A DNA stretch of 64,000 nt from Lunularia cruciata (lineage: Eukaryota; Streptophyta; Marchantiopsida; Lunulariales; Lunulariaceae), in assembly GCA_948567375.1 (NCBI GenBank), contig OX419759.1, positions 11,872,744-11,936,743 on the forward strand. The letters are read 5' to 3'. The notes beneath the pieces are model-generated. The model was not told where the DNA came from. It saw only the letters and a list, made by a program, of their open reading frames with translations, and did no database searches. Shown piece after piece: positions 58,273 through 64,000 of the stretch (the stretch's first letter is position 1; every line of letters starts with the position of its first letter). Made by a program: the position numbers and the translations under genes.

Positions 58273-58676
58273 TGTTATATTTGGCTTGCTATAAGTGACT
58301 TGCCTAATCAAGAGCAAGAGAAAAACTTGACTGATGGAAACTCCTTACTGTATCATGCGGATATATATTCAGTCACTTCTAAGGTTTAGTATTAAAGTGA
58401 CTAGATATCTTGAGTGATCAATACTCATGAAGTCACTCAAGTCTATATTCAGGAGTTTAGACAGATGACAGAGTGACTATCCCTGTGTTTGTATATATAT
58501 ACATATGTGCAATAGAAATAAAGGTTAGAAGGCTGGTGTGAGCCTGTTTCAGCCGTGGAGGTAGCTTCCGGGACAAGGAGTGAACCAAGTTATTTCCTGT
58601 TAGTCCTTTGATTTAAGTTTAATGGGCCTTATGATGTGCTATTGCGAGAGGTCCCTTGGGACTGTATTTTCTAACA
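58273..58676 (+). repeat. 3' LTR of the Copia element
   Basis: 404 bp, preceded by a weak purine tract (GATAAGGTGG...AAAAGGTGTAG). Ends ...TTTTCTAACA. Confidence 0.95.
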
Positions 58677-58760
58677 AATCCTAAACCTAGTGATCAAACG
58701 GAAAGTTTGATTGTATTTTCTAACAAATCCTAAACCTAGTGATCAAACGGAAAGTTTGAT
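58663..58760 (+). repeat. 49-bp tandem duplication spanning the LTR/flank junction
   Basis: Two consecutive 49-bp units (58663-58711, 58712-58760), each beginning TGTATTTTCTAACA (LTR end) and continuing into the flank AATCCTAAACC. The duplication includes 14 bp of the LTR, so it happened after integration. Confidence 0.95.
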
Positions 58761-59063
58761 TAGATGATAGGAATCTTGGTCTTATCTTCGAATTATGTGC
58801 ATCGGAACGTTAACACAATCGGCCCCCGAAAGTTAAAGAAACAGAACCCCACCTGTTGTCATTTCTGTTTATTCATTTGATGTCTTATATAACCAGGGTA
58901 ACAGATCGAGTATGTCGCTAGAAGCCTTGCTCCGGGGACAGAGTTCACAGAGTTCTCAAATTGCAGCCAGCGTTCATCAGGTTAATAATTAATCGTCCTT
59001 ACTACCAATGACACAAGATCAGTTGCGAATTATGAGCGACACATGACACTCTCGCTTCTACCA

Positions 59064-59519
59064 TCAGCTATATTTGACTCGATTACGAATAAATTGCAAA
59101 TTTAAGTCATGACCTGATCGTGATGATGCTGGTGCAATCAACACCTTTTCCCAAGCAGTGTCTTGAAGCTCTAAATTCCCTTCGCGATTCGTAAGGAGTG
59201 AACGGAACAAGTGCACTTGCTCAAGTGGTGGAAGCTCAACATGGATACATGCGAACGCTGGACACGTACAGATAGGTGAATAGAAATTGAACTCGGTGGG
59301 ATGAACCCAACGATTATAGGTATGCAAATTCTTGCCGCCAAGGACTCGAGCATCTACCACTCCATTTGTTACGATGTTGGATGTGGACGTTGTGAAAAGT
59401 CCGAATGCCTCCAAACCTCGCTTCCTTGCCTCCAAACCTCCAAACTTTCGCTCCACCCAGTATCGAAACATATAATAATCTGATACTTGCATTTCTGAGA
59501 GTGTTGTTAATGTTGTCAA
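59064..59519 (-). CDS. Hypothetical protein, 151 residues
   Basis: I do not recognise it. The frame is open for 151 codons from an ATG at 59519, with varied composition (e.g. NRWVHPTEFNFYSP, ELPPLEQVHLFRSLL) and no signal peptide or membrane segment. Clustered Cys (ICTCPAFACIHV) could bind metal, but no known finger spacing is seen. It lies 388 bp beyond the right Copia LTR. Length and composition are better than most frames in this AT-rich stretch, but chance cannot be excluded. Confidence 0.3.
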   Translation of the reverse strand: MTTLTTLSEMQVSDYYMFRYWVERKFGGLEARKRGLEAFGLFTTSTSNIVTNGVVDARVLGGKNLHTYNRWVHPTEFNFYSPICTCPAFACIHVELPPLEQVHLFRSLLTNREGNLELQDTAWEKVLIAPASSRSGHDLNLQFIRNRVKYS

Positions 59520-60299
59520 GTTCGGTGAGCCGAAACCTCCCTTCTACATCTTGAAATTCTCAACCGCTTGCGGAGTGCAAGGTTGCCTTCACCTGATGCA
59601 TGACTGTTGCTCCGAAACAAGTCTTATTTTGAGATTGTCTGCAGAGTGGTAACAGGGTGTTAGAACTCATGGCATTTCTAGATTGGTGTCACATTAATTC
59701 AATGAGTGATAGAGGTAAGATGTATCGATAGATTAAGTACAATGAAATGAAATCGATTATAAAGTATGGTCTTTGTTGTTAATTATAGGAATTGGAACTA
59801 GATGGTTTGTACGATTTAATTATCGTGTATATTCTATGTTTTATACTAATTTAAATAATTATTTTATAATTCTTGTTTTTAATTAATAAGAAACCATAAG
59901 GTTCAGGTTTAAACATGTGAGGTGTTTATAGAGTTTCTTTTTTATTTTGATATCAATATAACATGTTTATATTATAAGAATTAATTTATTAATTAAAATT
60001 TAAAAAAATTCAATTAATATAAAACATAAAACATGTATAAGTATAAAACATAAAACACCATAGATCCACATATGACTATGAAAGGTAATTTGGAAGACAA
60101 TAAGGAAAATGATTTAAGTAATATCAAATTGACTAATTCAATTAAGAGTAGGTTTAACACCTTGGGTGTAAAGTGTGAGAAGAAAGTTATTAGAAGAAAA
60201 TATGACTATTATTATCAAGATGATGGTTATTGGTATATTGCTTTTGTTGAGTTTGAATAACAAGAAGATGCGACTTGGGCTTGGTGTAAGCATTAAGAT
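59520..60299. other. Very AT-rich spacer, no gene seen
   Basis: 59700-60060 is strongly AT-rich with the phrase ATAAAACATAAAAC repeated near 60020-60055. The short plus frame 60072-60260 has no recognisable features. Confidence 0.5.
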
Positions 60300-60610
60300 A
60301 GTACATACAAGAAGGTGGAAGGATGAGTAACATGAGATGGCTTGAGAGCAAGGAATCTCAAACAAATGTACCTTGCCCAAAATTAAGGAAGAAGAGAGAA
60401 AACCCAATGCTTGCCTACTTGGAATTATTGTAAGCAAATTCACTAGTCGCAAGCCAAATATCCCAAATAGTGTGGTGAATGTTGACAAGTGCACAAAGCA
60501 TTTTTTCCAAGGTGTAATTTGTGAGTTCAATTTGCACATCAGTTTGAGGATGATAGACCATAGACAAAGCAAGTTTGGTACCAAGTAGCTTGAAGAGCAT
60601 TTGTATCAAA
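60300..60610 (-). pseudogene. Gypsy integrase fragment
   Basis: The minus-strand frame 60415-60609 reads LGTKLALSMVYHPQTDVQIELTNYTLEKML, then WLATSEFAYNNSK. This is the end of a Gypsy integrase core (HPQTDGQTER type) with Glu retained in an altered IEL context. Downstream peptides suggest a few more degraded codons. No LTR or other domain nearby, so it is an orphan fragment. Confidence 0.75.
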
Positions 60611-62469
60611 TGATTGTGTTGAAGCTAGTGATCACACCAATTCAACTTCTTACAATGTTTATTGACATTCACCCAAAAATGAAAACAAAAATCAAGAATC
60701 TTCTAGAGAGAGTTTGAGCAAAATGATGAAGGGTAATGAAGCTTTTTCCCTTTATTCACCAATCATAATTGGACAATGTGACACTTTCAATGTTGTACTT
60801 AAATACTTAGAAGCACCTGAACTAAGAACTACAACAAAAACTAACAAACGGACACCAGCTAATGGTCAATCATGGCCACTATGAGGTGCAACTCTAGGAG
60901 GGTGTACAGCTAAGACAACATGCTGCTCCACTACCTCCACTACCAAATCTAAGGATTTTGATGCCTCCTTGACTCCACTATCCCATCAAAATGGGGTTTG
61001 ATAGATAGCAATGTCATTTGTATGCTCTCTCTCAACTCCCTCAATTTCTTCTCAATCTTGGTCCTAACTTCTAAGTTGATCTTTGAGTGGCTCCATGAGT
61101 TTATGATATGCTAGCCAAAGCTCATGTACCTCATTGTGGTGGGAGTACTCTCTATGAACTCCTCCATCATCTTCCCAAAATGTCACATAACTTCTTCACC
61201 ACATTTTAGTGCTTGTCTTCCCTTGACCCCTTCACTAGCTATTTGATTCTCACTTCACCATCTTGAAGCATATTGGTCGGAATAGAAGTAGAAGCCATAG
61301 CTAAGAATTAGAGCTTCTCAAGCTTCTCCTTGTTCAAACAAATGTTGCAATTGCAACTTCTTGGTGCGCCGCCTTCAATCTGTCCCATAGATTCTTCACC
61401 GTTTCTTGGTACTCAGTGATGCAAAGACTTGTCTCCCTCTTGTAGGCAGTGGCTTCTTCCTCATAACTTGCCTTTTGGATGGCTGCCAATGCTTGGTCAA
61501 TAATCAATTGCCTCACTTGCAACTCCAATTGATGGATAAGCTTCTCAAATTTTACCTTCTCTTTGATTGTTCAACTTTCAAAGATTGGCTTGGGTCTTCT
61601 AAAGAGTCTCAACTTGACTCTTCACCAAACAATTCTCTTCTCTAATCCACTCCAATCAAAACCATTTTAGACTTAATCAAAACCTTTTTCAAAGACACTT
61701 CCAAGAAGGTAAAGAACACCCAAATTTGACTTGTGATGATGAGGATATGGTCCAACAAAACTGCTCCCTCTTCACTTGTAGATTAGAAAATTTAAATGCC
61801 TATAACACTTTGGCGACATAGCTCCAAAATTTTTTAATTTGATGCCATTGAAAATCCCTAGCCAAGGTGCTTCCAGAGAGACCAACATCATTCTATCAGA
61901 ACATGTAACCACAAAGATACAACCCCAAAGTATGTGTTGCTGAACTCCCTCTTCAACTTCCGAATGCGTGCTTTTGCCTTCCAAAGAACACATCACCTCT
62001 TCCAAATATGTGATGCACAATCTTCCAAAGATGCAGGCATTCATGTTCATTTGAACTTGTTCAATTGCCCTTGGTGATATGCCAATCTTGAGAAGATTAG
62101 TCTCTTCAAGGGAACCATATCTTCACCCAAAATAGAGTTTGTGGGATTTAGTCCTTAAAGGGGGGAATTCCATTCTTCTCTTAACACAAAATAAGGGAAA
62201 GAGTAAGAAATGTATAAAAAAAAATTGATGGGTCATTACAATTGGGTACTTGGCACTCTTGCTTGAAAGCACTCAAGATTATCTTACATCACTCCAAGTG
62301 TACTCACCTTGACTTTTGTGACACCATTGCAAGTGCCACTTCTTTTGAGAGACATTTTCCTAGTAATCTCCATGGTCTTTCTCTAGCACTTGAGCATGAT
62401 TTGATCAACGAAATATTTTTTTGAAGAAACAAGAGCATCATAATCACCTTCTTGGGTCATAAGAATTCA
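60611..62469. other. No assigned gene; possible retroelement-derived sequence
   Basis: Open frames are short. The minus frame 61334-61528 (QLIIDQALAAIQKASYEEEA) is Ala/Glu-rich and helical but matches nothing I know. Position between two Gypsy fragments makes a retroelement origin plausible without proof. Confidence 0.35.
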
Positions 62470-64000
62470 TTAGAGGGATCAAGATGGAAGAGAAGAAAAT
62501 CAAGGCTATTACCTATTGACTTACTCCTAAGGATGCCATGAAAGTTTTGGCATTTAATAAATTGGTGAGTTTTTATCAGCAATTCATCCATTACTATTAT
62601 CATGTAGTTCCACCATTGATCAACCTTTTGGGGAAGACATCAAACTTTGAGTGGACCACCAAACATAAAGAAGTATTCAAGAAATTAATGCATATGGTGT
62701 TTTCATGACCCATCCTCCAACCATACAATTCTCAACTACCTTGTGCGGTTGATTTTGACACTTCTAACTTGGCCATTAGAACTATGTTGCACCAAAAACT
62801 TCTAGATGGACCATATCCCATTGCCTTTGTGTCTCACCAACTAAAAATAACAATGAGGAGTTATTTTGCCCAAAAGGACGAAAAATTGGCAATGGTATAT
62901 GTCACAAAGGTCTGGAGACATTAACTCTTGGGAAACAAGTGATCATGCAAACCAATCACAAACCTTTGTTGTAGACTTTACATTTGGAGCACATGAAGAG
63001 TCAACATCATCAAAGGGAGGAATAATAGTATGATTGTTTGACATCAAGCTTGAGTACAAATTTGGCAAGTTCCATGTCTGCCCTAATGCCTTGTCACAAC
63101 AACTTTATTTGAAGATTCTTCTTGAGTCTCCCATCATAGCAACAATCACTAGGATGTCAATTGACTCCAAGGTACATATAGAGTTTAAGAATTTCTTTAC
63201 CCCTCCTTTCAATTGGTGCAAATTTTTCTTGCAAAATTTGACAAGGAATACAAAAATATTTCTTTCACGGAGTGCTTTCTACTTTGTGAGAACCATATCT
63301 ATGTTCCAATTGTGGATGATCTTTGACTTCTGTGGCTTCAAAAGACCCATGACTTACCAATCATTGGTCACCTAGGTGTGAAAAAGAGCTTGAGTACCGT
63401 CCAATGTCAATGGTGGTGACCTAACATAGCACAAGAAGTTTGAGAATCTTTTTAACTTGTGAGAGTTGTCAATGCAACAAGGTCAACAACAAGAAATTGA
63501 GTAGACTACTTCAACCACTTCTTATTCCAACTACATGATGTGAACATCATGTAGTTAATCTAATCAAATCTTTACTCCACAAGACAGATCAAGGTCATAC
63601 CTCCATTGCATTGTTTTTTGATAAACTTAGCAAGTTGATTTAATTGGCACCTATCATGGATGTCATGGATGCCCAACATTAGCCAAGATTTAGATTGACA
63701 TTATCTTCAAACACCGTGGGATACCCATGGTGTTTGAAGATAATCACCTCCAATCATGATCATTGATTCATTGGTAAATTTGGACAATTCCTTGATGGCC
63801 AGTGGGTTGTTGTATTTTGAGTAACCCAAGTGTGTGAAAGTTGAATGTATAGATTGTCATGAAGATCCTATGATATTTTGAAGAAAGTGTCTTCCAAAGA
63901 GATAACATTCTATTTTGGTGAAGACATTGCCTTCAAAATGGTAGGACATTGACATTGGACAGGTAGAGGAAATGCCTTGAGAAGTGGTAGAACATTGTTC
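62470..64000 (+). pseudogene. Heavily degraded Gypsy pol (RT end, RNase H, integrase), running off the window
   Basis: From 62470: KAITYWLTPKDAMKVLAF and FYQQFIHYYYHVVPPLINLL (RT thumb/connection), FEWTTKHKEVFKKLMHM, then RNase H remnants (VDFDTSNLAIRTMLHQ, YPIAFVSHQL). 63034 on has FDIKLEYKFGKFHVCPNALSQ (usual EYKPGKxNVVADALSR), followed near 63370-63650 by integrase remnants (HLGVKKSLSTVQ, CNKVNNKKLSRLLQPL, DKLSKL). Stops and frameshifts are frequent. A different and older copy than the others in the window. Confidence 0.82.

Larger units (their letters stand above)
53809..58676 (+). mobile_element. Ty1/Copia LTR retrotransposon, structurally complete, coding region broken
   Basis: LTRs at 53809-54205 and 58273-58676 (about 95% identical by eye, differing by a 6-bp indel and scattered substitutions) both run TGTTAT...TAACA. 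The flanks are AATCCT on the left (53803-53808) and AATCCT on the right (58677-58682), a 5-6 bp target-site duplication. A primer-binding site and gag, protease, integrase, RT, RNase H in Copia order lie between. Integrase before RT defines Copia. Confidence 0.97.

Noticed and set aside
60072-60260. 62-codon plus frame in AT-rich DNA
   Set aside because: Biased Lys/Asn/Tyr composition expected from AT-rich sequence, with no motif.

Overview
This window looks like nuclear DNA of a land plant, in a region dominated by transposable elements. The evidence is Ty3/Gypsy elements (including a chromovirus with a chromodomain), a Ty1/Copia element primed by initiator-Met tRNA, nested and solo LTRs, long (AT)n tracts, and a nepenthesin-type aspartic protease. 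Several pol types (including a non-LTR element with a C-terminal restriction-like endonuclease) and an intronless GH16 gene fit an early-diverging land plant such as a bryophyte or lycophyte. That placement is inference only. No bacterial operon, CRISPR array, tRNA or rRNA gene was seen.

Layout. 1-3852: 3' part of a Gypsy element (family A here), inserted into the integrase region of a chromovirus whose remnant continues at 3853-5731. 5732-7722: no gene. 7723-10610: an unclassified repeat element with a decayed coiled-coil reading frame. 10611-14799: no convincing gene. 14800-18250: minus-strand Gypsy relic (family C) interrupted by a family A LTR. 18255-21118: family A 5' LTR and gag relic. 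21119-22155: second, partial copy of the coiled-coil element. About 22156-28975 and 29899-47580 (with a detached piece at 51270-51615): two direct copies of one duplicated segment, each carrying a GH16 gene on the minus strand. Copy 2 was later interrupted by a complete chromovirus (31424-38047), a non-LTR element (42574-45460) and an inverted fragment of the same non-LTR family (about 45833-46576). 49516-50979: intact aspartic protease on the minus strand, flanked by partial repeats. 53809-58676: Copia element with two LTRs. 58763-62460: mostly unassigned. 62470-64000: degraded Gypsy pol running off the end.

How the parts relate. The only open reading frames that look like host protein genes are the GH16 gene at 40585-41346, its copy at 24744-25481 which lacks an ATG, and the aspartic protease at 49516-50979. 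Both families would be secreted. All transposon polyproteins seen carry stops, frameshifts or deletions. Because copy 1 of the duplicated segment still has unoccupied versions of several insertion sites, the order of events can be read: family A LTR insertion, then segmental duplication, then chromovirus and non-LTR insertions in copy 2 and a small non-LTR insertion in copy 1. I did not find a defence system or another obviously new pathway. The least explained items are the coiled-coil repeat element and the GH16 pair.
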